This document shows positions 24,501 to 36,734 of a stretch of 64,000 nt of DNA, piece after piece (position 1 is the first letter of the stretch; each line of letters starts with the position of its first letter). The DNA is from Planoprotostelium fungivorum. Its lineage: Eukaryota > Evosea > Variosea > Cavosteliida > Cavosteliaceae. The notes under the pieces were generated by a model. The model was not told where the DNA came from and searched no databases. It was given only the letters and a program-made list of their open reading frames with translations. The stretch is taken from contig MDYQ01000005.1 in NCBI GenBank assembly GCA_003024175.1, positions 62,001-126,000 of the forward strand. Reading direction: 5' to 3'. The position numbers and the translations under genes are program-made.

Positions 24501-25121
24501 GAGATGTCAAACTACAACGTTGTAGACAGAGGAGGGTATAGGACCATACAGTGCGTTATTGTACCTGCGTTTGATGTCAGATGAGATGACCGTCGATCGA
24601 TTCACAGATAGAGATCAGTCAGCTCGTTCATCATCCCGAACATGTCTGACGAGATGTGTTAGACGATGTGGTTCGATGTGCACCATCCTCACCTGGAATA
24701 ATTCCGGTCAACTTGTTTCCATTCAAATCTAAATATTCGAGGTGGATCAGCTGCATGATGTTACATCTCGTACGAGAAAGACTGAGTCGTCTCACTTGTC
24801 CAAGGCTGGCGGGTATCGTTCCACTCAACTGATTCAGTGAGAGATCAAGGTGCGTCAGATTCAGCTGACCCACCAGTTTATTGGAAGGTAGAGACAGGGA
24901 GGTGACGAAACCATCCGTGCAGTTCACCCCAAAAAACATACACACATCACCTCCATCCCATCCGATTCGTTTCGTCCATGATGTTCCTGTTTCGAATCAT
25001 CACAGATTCGTGCGTGTGTGACAACAATACCTCTCGTAGAGTTATATACATCACGTAGAACGGATATGTCTGAGGCTATGACTCCACATATAAAGAGGCT
25101 CAGCCACAAAAGAAGCCGCAT
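18512..25121 (-). CDS. Leucine-rich-repeat receptor kinase with tyrosine-kinase-like catalytic loop
   Basis: Signal peptide MRLLLWLSLFICGVIASD at 25121, then a very long LRR ectodomain spanning about 24.9-20.7 kb, cut by dozens of short introns into one- to three-repeat exons (for example LTHLDLSLNQLSGTIPASLG and LVRLPNLVRFD-like repeats). A membrane helix VVLGPIIFSILLVSIFTIW with basic stop-transfer RRR follows. The kinase has ASGHFGQ (glycine loop), ETVVAMKSLK (ATP lysine), LLKRL, then after an intron KGIIHRDLAARNVLVD. The remaining motifs are ISDFGMSRQTE, PFRWCAPEMIHYKISSHESD, VWSFAVLAW and PDDIYEILTQCWRYDSKSR. HRDLAARN is the metazoan-type tyrosine-kinase loop, and all catalytic residues are present, so the kinase should be active. 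The tail is rich in D-G-x-x repeats with several tyrosines in QYDGRETARYDGRK. The ligand is unknown. Confidence 0.9.
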
Positions 25122-25357
25122 GAGCTTCTCCCGACGGGCACTCTATGATGATCGCAGATATTTTCCAGCATGTCACACGGGTATACTACAATTGTCTGGA
25201 TCTTGCGAGTGCGATAAGCTCCCGGAATAAATAACAATTTTTTAACGACAATATCGCTTTTATCGTCACACCGCCTAGGTAAGGCGAGACTTCTTATTCA
25301 GGTCTGTTTTGAGACAACAGACTGTTCAGATCAGATCATTCATATGTTCCTTTCCTC

Positions 25358-28300
25358 TCACGCTTGGATCAATCGAGTCTGCTCCTCCATCATCGCCTTC
25401 TGCCCTTCTATCATCGCCTTCTGTCCTTCCATCATTTTCTTCTGCATATCAAATGCTTGATTTTGTGCCTCCATCATGACGGTCAGCTTGTTGACTTGCT
25501 CTTGCAGGGCGGCTTGGCTCCTCGATGACTCGATCGTTGCATCTCGGATCATGGATTCCATCTTGCCTCCCTCTTTGGTCGTTCTCCACGATATACATAT
25601 ATCATCGATTTGCTCTTCGGAAAGGGAAATCTGAGACTGCAATTCGTCAGCGATTTGGGTCATCTCATGCGACATCACCGTCACGACGTTCTCCGTGATC
25701 TTGTTGATCAGCCATTTGTACTGATCTTTCAACACGCCGAGCAGGCTCAACCTCTTCTTGATCTTGTTCCACATGGTCCTATACTTCAATCTCTTCTTGA
25801 TGTCCTTCGAATACAACAAGGAGATGGATACCTCCCATCGATATACACTCTCCTCACTGTGCTTGGCATATACTTCGTTCAGTACGGCGATGACCTGATT
25901 GGATCGTGAGTTCACTGATCGGCTGATCATTTTACCAGATTCAGCAGGATGATGTTCTCGGACACAGCGAATCCCACGTAGAAAATCGGGCCAAATATGG
26001 GTGCAACGGGAGCTATGGATGGATACTGCGATTCTCCTAAGAGAGCCCTCACAGAGCTGAGAATCGAATCGTAGAACGTCTTGTTTCCATCCGTCGTGAA
26101 GCCGAAGACGATGTGATAGGCGACGGCCCACATGAGAGTGAGGTAGATAAAAAATAAACCGAATAGAACAAATCTCTTGTCAAGTACAGTCTGGAGGAAA
26201 TGAGTTTCGCTTTGGTCATCGTTCTCACTCTCATGTATGCCGAGACGACTGGACCTGTATAGGGAAGAACTTTGAAGTGCTGCAGGGTTTTGATGGCCAT
26301 AGCCCCCACGAAGAAAGCGGTGAGACAATACTGCGCGTATTGCACTTGAAAGAGGAATGAGTAATCGTAATACTCAGTAGATGGTAGCGATAGATTCAAT
26401 CCAATGTACGTGTAACTGTTCTATCATCATCATTCTGCGCAGACAAGACAAAATCGTCTCACCCTATACACACAAGTTCGAGTATGATGATGACAAAGAA
26501 CGTAGTCATCAATATTAGTTCATACCAGTTCCAGATGTTTTTGAAATAACTCCACCTTGATGACAATTAGACCTTCAATTTCTGAGGCGATAAAGCACAC
26601 CTCTTTCGAATGATCTTGAATATCACTTTGATCGAGACGGCATAAGTGATGAAATAGAACAGGATATAAGCTTCCATAAATCCCAGCAGCTGTATCGCTG
26701 AGATCCCGCGATGCGATCTCACTCACCGATGCTGCGATACCTCTATATCGTAGTCCTTTTTGAATATAAATGGCACTGCTCGTTCTACCAGGCCCGATCG
26801 ATCCGAACTCAGCACCAAGTGTGATCGAAGCCCATTTGTTCGCACCAGTGTTCCACAGTGTGAATGACACGGTCAACATTCGTGTCCGCTCATCCAGCCA
26901 ACCGCGATCTAATTTCTCTTGCAGTATCTCTCTGCTCCGGTTGATGTCTGGCATCATTTGAGTGTTTTGTACGGTGGCAAGAGGTGACTCACTCGGATAC
27001 AGAATGAAGGAGTAACCGCCCGAAGGCCAATGAAAATGGTCGATACCGTAGTAATCGCTGCCGGTATTGGCAAATGTGAAGGCAGAATCGATCTTGCTGG
27101 GACCGTAATCTCTTCGATCGTATTGCGGTGTTGCTGAAGGGATGCAAGCAGTCAGACTCTGGTCCAATTGGAATGGAATGTCGCAGATGTTGAGAGGCGA
27201 TCGATGCTGATTGATTCAGCGAGATCACAAGATGATTTATCACCTGACGGATCAATATAGCTCCCATCAATCGATTCGGATTGCCAGTCGAGGTGTTGGG
27301 TGGATTCTCATCATCGTACCAATCTGTAGCCGCAACCCAAGGTAGAAGGGTGTTGTTCATCCAGATAGGCACGTCGATCGATGAAGAGATACCGTTCCAA
27401 GATGCCGAAGTGGTCAGGCCGTTGACAATATATTGATACAAGACATAATTACTCGGTTCATTTGCGGTGCTACCGCCTACAGCACCTATCGAAGATCAAT
27501 CGACAAGACATCGAATGTTGCACTGTTCAGTGCGAGGCTCACTTAAACCGATGGCAAATAACCAGAAGAAGAAGGGTATAGATCTCTCTATGAATCTCCT
27601 CACGGCGAATAAGGTCCTGTGGTTCACCAACTTGCGATTGAACATGTCCACGATCTCATCGCGGTGAGAGTGCATCTGTTTGTCGCTCTCCAGCAGCCAT
27701 AGATCATCCGGCACCTTGTAATATTCTCCCAATCTCTTGATACCCTCAGCATATAACATGGTGACACGATCGTAGGGCGTGTAGCCTGTCCCTTTCTCTT
27801 CGGATAATAATTTCGGTTGAGGGTGATGATTGAGGAGGGATTTGACGCAGGATAAAGAGTCCGATGAAAAGTTACATTCCATTCGATAATCGAATCTGTG
27901 AGTTTGAGACTGGTACATATATTAAGACTCACGTTTCCCGCCATTCTCTCTCTGAGAGAGTTCTTCCCGAGTTTGAATCGAGAGGGGTCACATTGTCGTG
28001 ACGGGTTGGCGTCTCGTTCATGTTGAAAGCGTAACTGAGCGGAGTTCTGCCGTGGGCGTCTGGTCGATTGATGACGCTGTTGTCCTCTCCATCTCTCAGG
28101 GGTGTCTCTTGTTTCTCGTCCTTCTGAGAGGTCTCTTTCATCTGCAAGATCTTTTGGACACCATTCTCGTGAGCGTGGAAGATTGCATAGTGGAGCATCA
28201 TCCATCCTCTCGTTCTCTCGTTCCAGGGTGTGTCCTTTGTGACCTGAACATGAGGATCGTGGTCGATATATCCCTCTTCGAGATCGGTGTATGGACCCTC

Positions 28301-30597
28301 TTGATCTCCCTTCAATGCCACTGGCCGGTTTGGTTTAGGATCTGGTGCGCCTTGAGATTGCATCCACAGTGTAAAGCAGTCGAGTTGATGCCCCGGTCTA
28401 GCGAACATGGATGACCACACTGCTGTGTGATTGTATATGAAAGGTAATTCGATGAAGTGTTCCAGGAAACTCTTGTCGTCGTACACGACACGCCCCATGA
28501 TGAATCTGCTCTGTTTCAGATGAGAGTGGTAACGATGTTCACCTCTCAGCTCTCTCATTCAAACGCAATCGGTTGCCATCACCACCATCCAACAAGAGCA
28601 GAAGGTCTTCCAGAAAGTTCCAATTCTGCATCTCCAATGCAGTACAGACGGCATCCGCGATCAACTCCGTGTGTTTCTCTATCTTCAGTCCTTGGGACAG
28701 ATACTCTTTCAGATCGGCCTCTATGGGATGTAATTCTCCAATGTAAGCGTAACAGTCGAGGTATTCGAGGACGTTGCCGGAGGATCGATCAGCTCTGTCC
28801 CACACATTAGATACCAACTGCTCACGTCAGTTGAGCGAATGCACTGTCTTCACACCGAAGTTGTATCACTCTCCGATCGAGAATAAGCTCTATGTGAGAA
28901 GTTACCGCTGTAATCGTGGTGGTGAATCCATGTTGCGACATCTCTGGAGATCACACTGTGTTCGAAAGACTGACAAAGTCAGAAGAGATTTGATGGAAGG
29001 ATTTACCTTGAGAACCGGCAGGCTTGAATTACCAGAGATGATCTCCCAATCGCGCATGCTTCTGTGAGTCTCTACACCTCCAGATATGTGATAGGTGAGC
29101 GTTCGCGGAGTGTACCTGTGATATCTGTCAGTGGATGACTTCTTTATCGACTCACCTCAGAATGTCTCCTTCGAAGCGAACTATGGGCTGGAAGTTGACC
29201 AGTGAATAGACGGATATGTCTTTGTCTGTCTGAAAGACAAAGAGATCTCCGTGCAGAAATATCTTCTGCAGGGCGATTCCGGAGGGTAGCTTGATCTTGC
29301 ACAACACGTCGCCGGCGCGGTTCTTCAATTGCAGTGATGATTCCACTTCCCACACCCAAAAGTCATTGTAGATCAGCCACAGCTCGCCGTCGTGAAGTTC
29401 TTCTTTCGTGATCTCTTGCATGTGATACACATCCATCATCGATGGAGTGAACAACTGAATGGTATTGCTCTTCTCATCGCATCTTACAAAGAGATATCTG
29501 TCATCTCGGCTGGCTGGGCGGAGAGTCTGAAGGTATTCGTAACGATCGATGCTGATTCGTCTGAATACGATGGCAGTTCCGTCTGAGATGGCCACAATGT
29601 GATGACCGATCGTGAAGCAGGATGACGGATCGATGGTGAGACGGCTCTCAGTGCTGATGGGTACGAGTCCTCTCTTGTTGACATAGTGGCAGAGTTGTCC
29701 GGCGGGGATCGAGTAAGTCTCGATGTCGCGATTGGGACGCCAGATGAGCTGTGTGTCGCCGATGATCACGTGAAACCACTCTTTCGTCGCTCGGATGATG
29801 CTGTTCGAACCCGAAGGTGTCTCCAGGTGTTGTATCTCCTGGCAATTAGAGAGATCATACAGGATGAGTTTGTCTGATGTGGAATACAAGATGTGATTAC
29901 CGAGGACCTGTTCACTGTGAGACGCGGTGCAGCTGATAGACTCACTGCGAGGTTGAAGATACCCGGAAGATACCATTCTGAACTCCCTCGAGAGCGAGCC
30001 CTCTAGTTCGAGTCAGATGAGGCGCATCATCGTGAGGAATCACCAGAGACCACCTGTGGAGGTGATCGTTCTTGTGGGTCGTGTATAACGCAGTCTTGTC
30101 ACTTGCCATGACCATGTTGGTGATCTCCGAAGGATGTTTCTCCCATCGTTCCGGAGGTTGATCTTCTCGAATGGACCAGATGGACCTTCCAGTGGCAGCA
30201 TACATCACACCGTCGTGAAATTCGATCCGTTCCGAACGGTATCGATTCCTCCTCTCGCTTCGAATCGGCCGTGCTCGGAGGAGGCCGTATTCTAATGGTG
30301 ACATCCACCTTGTTTTGATATGAGATGCCGATCTGTTCCTGTGGGATTCTTTGCTCGGTGGGGGCGTGTTTGGCAGAGAGAAGATTGTTGCACTGTTAGA
30401 AGGAGGCAATTCATCGAGCTCTGTGGCCTCTCTTATCAATTGCTCCATCACAAACAATTCGCCCTAACGACACGGTCGTTAGACGGATGTGAGGACTTTC
30501 GACCACCTGTGATGTTCTCGAAGTTTGCATGCAGCGCTCCCGTTGTGGCGGTTATCGGGTCGAAGCTGAAATCAGCCTCAGCTTTCTTCAGAGCCAT
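25358..30597 (-). CDS. Propeller-like / ankyrin-like / polycystin (PKD2-type) channel / coiled-coil fusion protein
   Basis: A single reading path links all exons. The start MALKKAEADFSFDPITATTG is at 30597. Next come repeats resembling a WD/propeller region (SDKLILYDLSNCQEIQHLET; VMYAATGRSIWSI; NDFWVWEVESSLQLKNR). After YTPRTLTYHISGGVE, ankyrin-like helices follow (ADAVCTALEMQNWNFLEDLL; GWMMLHYAIFHAHENGVQKI; DAHGRTPLSYAFNMN). The polycystin extracellular domain shows NPNRLMGAILIRQ, DYYGIDHFHWPSGGYSFILY, and LDERTRMLTVSFTLWNTGAN. Membrane helices follow, then the pore region VRALLGESQYPSIAPVAPIF and GPIFYVGFAVSENIILLNLV. The cytosolic end is a coiled coil with repeated QKAMMEG-like heptads. 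No signal peptide is visible. It is predicted to be a Ca2+-permeable or cation channel with a large cytosolic sensing head. Confidence 0.85.
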
Positions 30598-30879
30598 TAG
30601 GCGGAGATTTTGTGATCCCTCTTTCTTGCTAATCGTATCTATGGTTACTTCATATTAAGAGATTAGGCGCGATGTAATCTCAAGATATGGCAAACAATAT
30701 CGCCGTCGATTTGACTTTTCCGGTTGGTAGTGTAATGATGCAGTGACGATGGATCACTTCTCGATCAGAAGGATGGATAAGAGGAGAAGAATAAATATAC
30801 TTTCTCTATTTAGAATACGAGTGATTTATCAGCCTCGGAGTGCTCGTTGGGGTTGGTCTAGACATCCTGAGCTGCCTGC

Positions 30880-31230
30880 GTCCCCTACCGTCAACAACGG
30901 AACGGTTGCGTTCAGACACTCTCTGTCCAAGGGATACTGGTCAAGTGGACCAGCGATAACGTCTATTCCATGCAGAACGATAATTACGACAGTGACGTCA
31001 AGACTAACGGTCTTCCGTCCAGCCCATTTGGTCACTCAGAGTCCACAGCTGTGCGGTCGCGGGCTTGGCCGCCTTCTGTCCAGACACTCTTCCTCCGTTG
31101 ACATCGTAGCTCAACCAAGATCTTTCTCCGGTGCTCTGCACGGCCACCAGTCCATTCGAGATCTTCCACAGGTAGCTGTCGGTACTCTTATTCGTCTGAT
31201 TGATTTGACGAAGAGCTCGTGATGTCTTGG
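30880..31230. pseudogene. Decayed, internally inverted copy of the neighbouring beta-trefoil-like tail
   Basis: On the plus strand, 30885-31010 reads NGTVAFRHSLSKGY, then (after a one-base shift near 30940) VKWTSDNVYSMQNDN and DVKTN. At about 31011 the homology stops on this strand and resumes on the minus strand, where 31230 down to 31012 reads TDSYLWKISNGLVAVQST, SWLSYDVNGGRVSGQKAAKP and TAQLWTLSDQMGWTED. Both halves match consecutive parts of the C-terminus of the gene at 31408-33193, so the second half has been flipped in place. No start, signal peptide or DUF1996 part precedes it. This is a host-gene fragment, not a mobile element. Confidence 0.82.
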
Positions 31231-31407
31231 TGACACCCGTATTGGATATACCGATGGTTTCTTCTCCCTGCCTCGTCATCGTCTCGTCCCGCGAGGTGAC
31301 AGATGATCCGACCGAGCAGGCTCACGATCCTTACCGCAAACTCTTCTTATGTCACCCGAAGCGCATAAATTGAGTTTTCCCAGCCAAGCGCATTCTAACG
31401 CAGCCCG

Positions 31408-33193
31408 ATGAAGAGCATCACCGCCTTCGTCCTCCTGTTGGCCGTTTATTGTGGTGAGACTCTCATTTCAGAAACTCCATCTCATTCGGATGCAGTTACT
31501 GCGGGTGATCCAGTGACGGACAGATGGAATCTCAACTACCCCGACGGCGCTTCTCCTTTCTGGCGTCTGCTGTGTAAGACTCGACCAGTCTATACTGGAA
31601 GAGTAGATCCCATCATCGTCCAGGGCTCTTGGAGTGCACACGTCCACAAAGTCTTTGGCTCTTCTGGTTTCAGTCCTTCCATCAAGGATCGCTCACCTCT
31701 CGAATTCTACGACGACTTAGTCAACGGTAGCTGCACCAGTTGCAACATCGCAAAGAAGGACATGTCTTCGTACTGGCACCCTGAGCTCTACTACCGCAGA
31801 CCTGACGGCTCTTTCGAAGTCGTGAGAGGAGAAGGGCTGACAGTGTACTATCTGTCTCGCAGAGGAGGTAAGCCTAACTGGTGGATCCCTTTCCCCAAAG
31901 GTTTCCGTATGATCGCAGGTGCGCACCGATGAGATCACATGTTCTCAGATAATGTCATCACCTTTCACATGGCAATAATCGCTGTCCAGGTAGCTCCGAA
32001 CGTAGATCCTTCAACAAGACCGACATGAGCCACAGAGCCATCACTTACAGCTGGTACGAATTCGTTCATCTTCAATGGACTGATCCCAATCAGCTACGGT
32101 GGCAATGGATTCACTGGAACTCCACAAGAAGCCAACGGTTTCCCCGGTTACAACAACAAGTCCGTCAGCTGTGCCGCTCTTCGTCTTCAGATCTTCTTCC
32201 CCACCTGCTGGTGAGTTCATCTCCTCCATCATCCATCACCGACCTGATCTCTCACCTTCTCTGACCATCTCTCACAGGAACGGAAAGGATTTAGACACCC
32301 CCGATCACACTTCCCACGTCGCTTACCCCATCGGAGACATCTCACAGGGTGATTGCCCTTCCACTCACCCTTACCGTATCCCTGGTATCTTCTTCGAGGC
32401 CTTCTACAACACCGACCGTTACCCTCACGGAGATGGAAAGACCACTTGGCCCTTCGTTCTCTCTCAGAGTGATCTGACTGGCTACGGAATGCACGGAGAC
32501 TTTGTCAGCGGCTGGAACGAGGAGACGCTGCATCAGGCCCTGCACGACTCTACCTGCAATTGCGGTAACGTCGATTGCTGCAAGACGCTGAGCCCCTTCC
32601 AGCAAGGTGCAGGCTTCTCGTGTCCTCTGGACAAGCAAGTGCCTTTCTTTGAGGACGTGGGCATGGTGTCACCCATCAAGAGACTGCCTGGCTGCAACAA
32701 CTTCACAGGAGAAGGTCCCAACCCTCCAAAGTGCGTCTCCCCCTCCCCTGCCCTCACTTCGGCATCCACTGGCGTGCAGAGAGTCTTCATTGCCTCAGCC
32801 AACAAGGGCATTCTGACTCCTCCCTGGGCTGAGCCGTGGAATCTGGTGACCATCAACCGCCGTACTGTCAACACGGACAACATCTGGATCATCATCAGTG
32901 TCGACAAGAACGGAACCGTCGCCTTCAGAAACTCTCTGTCTAAGGGCTATCTGGTCAAGTGGGTCGGAGACGAGGTCTACTCCATGCAGAACGATGATGA
33001 CGTCAAGACGAACAACAGCTACCTGTGGAAGATCGTAAACCAAGCCAACGGTCTCGTAGCCGTTCAGAGCAACAGAGATGGATCTTGGTTGAGCTATGAC
33101 GTCGGAACTGGAAGAGTTTCAGGACAGAAGGCGGCCAAGCCTGCCACCGCACAGCTGTGGACTCTGAGTGACAAGACCAAATGGATCAACTGA
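31408..33193 (+). CDS. Secreted DUF1996-domain protein with beta-trefoil (fascin-like) C-terminus
   Basis: Signal peptide MKSITAFVLLLAVYCG. The DUF1996 region runs RLLCKTRPVYTGRVDPIIVQ, SAHVHKVFGSSGFSPS, NIAKKDMSSYWHPELYY, WWIPFPKGFRMIAG|SSERRS, and SCAALRLQIFFPTCWNGKDL, then DHTSHVAYPIGD and CPSTHPYRIPGIFFEAFY. These are the family's His and Cys signatures. The C-terminal region (about 32780-33193) has IASANKGILTPPW, GTVAFRNSLSKGYLVKWV, and SYLWKIVNQANGLVAVQS, ending LSDKTKWIN. Its repeated N-G-x-V-A pattern resembles fascin/ricin-type beta-trefoils, which bind actin or sugars; in a secreted protein sugar binding is more likely. DUF1996 has no settled biochemical role; it occurs mainly in fungal secreted and wall proteins. 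Four short introns are resolved. A broken copy of its tail lies just upstream. Confidence 0.9.
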
Positions 33194-33383
33194 TTCAATT
33201 GATAAAGATGTATTCCTATCTCTACGTGCGATGTCTATGTCTATGTGATTCTCGTCTGAATCGAATATCGAAATAAAAGATGAGCGGATTTGTTTTCGGA
33301 AGCGTCAAGTGTCTTCATCATCCGTTCTACAACTATTAATTCATCTTGAGATATTTAATTATTTGACAAATAGATAGATTCGT

Positions 33384-34107
33384 TTATATGAAGAGGCTGT
33401 CGAGATAAGCTTCCTCTCTTGTGTGCCTATCTTGTCTCTCTTCCTCTTCTCCGTTCTGATATTCACCACCTCCACCTTCCTCATCATCACTTCCCCTTCG
33501 TCTCTTCTTCCCCCTCTCTTTTCTCGGTGGCTTTCTATTAGATAGTTTGGGAGTGCAGTCGGGGCACAATCTCAGCTTGACCAATGCGTTGAGTCTCTCT
33601 CCTCTCTCTTGATAAGCAAAGTTGACCTGTTCGTGTTGAGCGGTTATATTTATAGAGAATGAGCCAACCTCCCACGACATTAAGTCTTCTGTGTTGGTGC
33701 AGACCTTATTACCACACGTAAAATGGCCTCTTCCTTCGACGACTTCTTTTTGTGTCCTCCAACGGAGGCCGATCTATATATCATTATCAACAACGGAATG
33801 GCTATATGAGTTGATGTTCACCTTTCCCTCTTTGTATCGAGTCATATCCGCCAGACAGTACTCTTTGAATAACTTGTCCCAATAGCGCTTGGCCATTCGG
33901 TTCTCCCAAGATTCATCATCATCGTCTTCCTCTGTTCGCAAAAACCTAGATGATTTCAATCTCGTCATGTTATGTGATATATCACTTGTATGTCTTCTGA
34001 ATGATGTCCTTCTCCGATTGCCCATCGGATGGTGGCCTCTGACCCAGGTATTTCTTCACCAATCTCATATGTCTCTCTTGGACCGGTTCATCCTTGCGTG
34101 TTGTCAT
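33384..34107 (-). CDS. FRA10AC1: FRA10AC1-family spliceosome-associated protein
   Basis: Nuclear protein found in spliceosomal C complexes. Starts MTTRKDEPVQERHMRLVKKY. After introns: FLRTEEDDDDESWENRMAKR, YWDKLFKEYCLADMTRYKEG, IGLRWRTQKEVVEGRGHFTC, GNKVCTNTEDLMSWE|VNFAY (a 42-nt intron lies at the bar), and ERLNALVKLRLCPDCTPKL. The two CxxC pairs in GNKVC/CPDC are the family's putative metal site. The C-terminus is basic then acidic (RKERGKKRRRGSDDEEGGG) with nuclear-localisation character. Length and order match the human and plant proteins well. The gene is divergent from the GH47 mannosidase with 101 bp between start codons. Confidence 0.92.
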
Positions 34108-34208
34108 GTGATGTTGTCAGAGCGTACTGCCGTTGATCGCGCAAAATTCGCAAATTAAATAATGTGAGTGATGTTCATTTATTGGTGGCTACATCATCAC
34201 GATGCATC
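34108..34208. promoter_or_regulatory. Shared upstream region of FRA10AC1 and GH47 genes
   Basis: 101 bp separate the two divergent start codons, so a common promoter region is implied. It contains an AT-rich core near 34150-34165 but no clear TATA element. Confidence 0.45.
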
Positions 34209-36734
34209 ATGTCTTACTATGACTATAATGCGAACAATAACAATCTGAATTATCTGTTGAGTGCGCCGAGTCAAACGGCATCATTTCCTTCACCATCAAA
34301 TGGAAAGCAGAATCAAAGATTACAGAAGGTGAGAGTTGCTTCTAGAAATTAGCTGATCGGCGACAGAAATTGCAGAGGGGTCTCTTAGATCTGTCTCAGG
34401 AGAAGTGGAAAGTATATCGAATCGGCATCTTAATCGCTGCCATCATCTTCATGAGCACTGCTGTGTGGCTCATGCGAGATGTCCTCTTCGTATCCCATGG
34501 TTCGAACCGATCTGATTTAATCTCATCTGATGATCCGTCAGCATCTGAACAGCCGAAATCACAAGATCCTGTGGACCCAATTCGTCTCAGAGCACAAAAG
34601 GCCAATCGTGTACAGGAGGTGGATGAATATCCCGAACCTCCACCAGGTTAATCTGAAGTGCCCTCATTACTCTGACACACAACAGCCGATCCATCACGAC
34701 GTCCAGATGCATTTGAAGCAGTTGGATTGAACAAAGAACAGAGGTCAGCGTTGAGACAGAGAGAGAAGGAGGCAGACATTATCGCCGCCAATCAACAGAA
34801 ACAGATCGAACGATCGAGATTGAATCGAAAGAGAAGAGACGCCGTGAGAAACGTGAGTTATCATCAAGTACATCGCTCCTTCTTCCTCTCTTCATGATTA
34901 TGTTCACATGTCTATCCCATCCTACATCATCACGTGGTGTCTGACTCAAATCATTCAGGCTTTTCGTCATGGCATCAACGGTTATTACCAACACGCTTAC
35001 GGATTCGATGAGCTGAGGCCCGTCTCTAATGAAACAAACTCGAGGTGCTCATCACATCAGCAACATCATCCATCATCCACGGAGACATTCATCTGATGTA
35101 AAAACAGTTGGGGAGGATTCGGTATCACTTTATTCGACTCATTGGACACCATGCTTCTGATGGGGCTTCGAGATGAATACGCCAAAGCCCTCAACCATGT
35201 CCTAAAAGTCGATTTTAAGAAGGACCACGATGCATCCTTCTTTGAATTCACCATCAGGTATTACCACTCTTTCTCTCTATTGTCTCATCTATATTCATGG
35301 ATTATTATTTTATTTCGATTTATTCTCTTCGACAGACTCTGACTGCTTCAGATATGTAGGAGGATGTCTCAGTGCCTACGATCTCTCAGGTGATGAGAGA
35401 TTACTGATGAAGGCAAAGGAGATGGCAGACCTGCTCTTACCCGCCTTCAACTCAAAGTCAGGCATACCTTATGGTATCGTCAATTTAAAGACGTGAGTTG
35501 TAAACGAATCCTTTTCCTTTTGCATCTGATGATGAGAAGAGGAAAGACAAGGAATCCCTCTTGGACGCAAGGCAACTCTCTCTTAGCCGAAGTGGGAAGT
35601 GTTCAATTGGAGTTGAAATATCTGAGTCATCATCTGAAGGATGAGACGTATGCCAACAAGGTGGGTTGTGATGATGCTGGAGTCGATCTGATGACCAGCG
35701 CAGGCACAGAAGGTGATGAACGTTCTCTTCAATAATGAAGTCAGAGATGGCATGTATCCTACTTACGTTCATCCTGATGATGGTCATTTCGGAAATGGTG
35801 ATGCATCATCATCCGATCTGATGTCATTCGACTGAGATGAGACAGGTCTCATCAGTTACGGAGGCCTGGGAGACTCCTTCTACGAATACATTCTGAAGCA
35901 GCACCTGCTCGGAGGGAAGAAAGACAAGATCTTCAGGGACAAATACGATGAGGCCGTCCGAGGCATCGAAAAGCACTTGTTGGTCAAGACGAAATCGGGT
36001 TTATCTTTCATCGGTGGGATGATGGTCTAATCATCGGATGGCGATCCTGATGATGCATGTGTAGGAGAGTTTGATAATGGCAAGATCATCAAAGAGATGG
36101 ACCATTTGGCCTGTTATGTTCCGGGTATGCTGGCTCTTGGGGCCACGGGCGATGATCGCGAGAGCCACATGACCATGGCGGAGTCCCTTGGAAGGTATTT
36201 TCAATCCATTGATTCTGATTCATTCAGATCCACTCTGATGTGAAGCAGGGCGTGCATTCAATTATACATGGACCAGGCGACGGGCATCGGACCCGAGCGT
36301 ATCGCCTTCGACGAAGAAGGTTACAAGGTGGGTCTCTCTCGTCTCATGGTGATGACGACCGCAGGTTTTATCTTCGCGATATCTGTTACGGCCGGAGACG
36401 ATAGAGTCCATCTTCGTGTTATACAGACAGACGGGAGATGAAGAGTACAGAGAAATCGGCTGGAAGATCTTTCAGGTGATCACATCCACCACACATGACA
36501 TGCATCTCATTGACATCATCACAGTCCATCGAGAGATATTGCAAGACACCATCCTCATACAGTGGTCTCTTAGACGTCACATCGAAAGAGGGAGGACAGA
36601 ACAACTCCATGCAGTCTTTCTTCTTTGCAGAGACGCTCAAGTACCTCTATCTCCTCTTCTCCGAGAAAGAATTGTTACCTCTGGACGAGTATGTCTTTAC
36701 CACAGAGGCTCATCCTCTTCGTGTTCTGAAATAA
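34209..36734 (+). CDS. Class I alpha-1,2-mannosidase (GH47)
   Basis: Type II membrane glycosidase that trims alpha-1,2-mannose from N-glycans in the ER or Golgi. Short N-terminal cytosolic part MSYYDYNANNNNLNYLLSAP, then a single membrane anchor KVYRIGILIAAIIFMSTAVW. A charged stem (QREKEADIIAANQQKQIERS) leads to the catalytic (alpha/alpha)7 barrel: AFRHGINGYYQHAYGFDELR, WGGFGITLFDSLDTMLLMGL, FFEFTIRYVGGCLSAYDLSG, and GIPYGIVNLKT. These are followed by GNSLLAEVGSVQLELKYLSH, GLISYGGLGDSFYEYILKQH, MDHLACYVPGMLALGA, YLLRPETIESIFVLYRQTGD, and QSFFFAETLKYLYLLFSE. It closes with the Ca2+-binding VFTTEAHPL, the family hallmark. All expected motifs are present, so it should be active. About ten short introns are inferred. 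Confidence 0.95.

Noticed and set aside
24512-24525. CTACAACGTTGTAG palindrome in the LRR receptor gene
   Set aside because: It is explained at least partly by coding for SVYNVV in an LRR exon next to a donor site, so it is weaker evidence for the intronic element.
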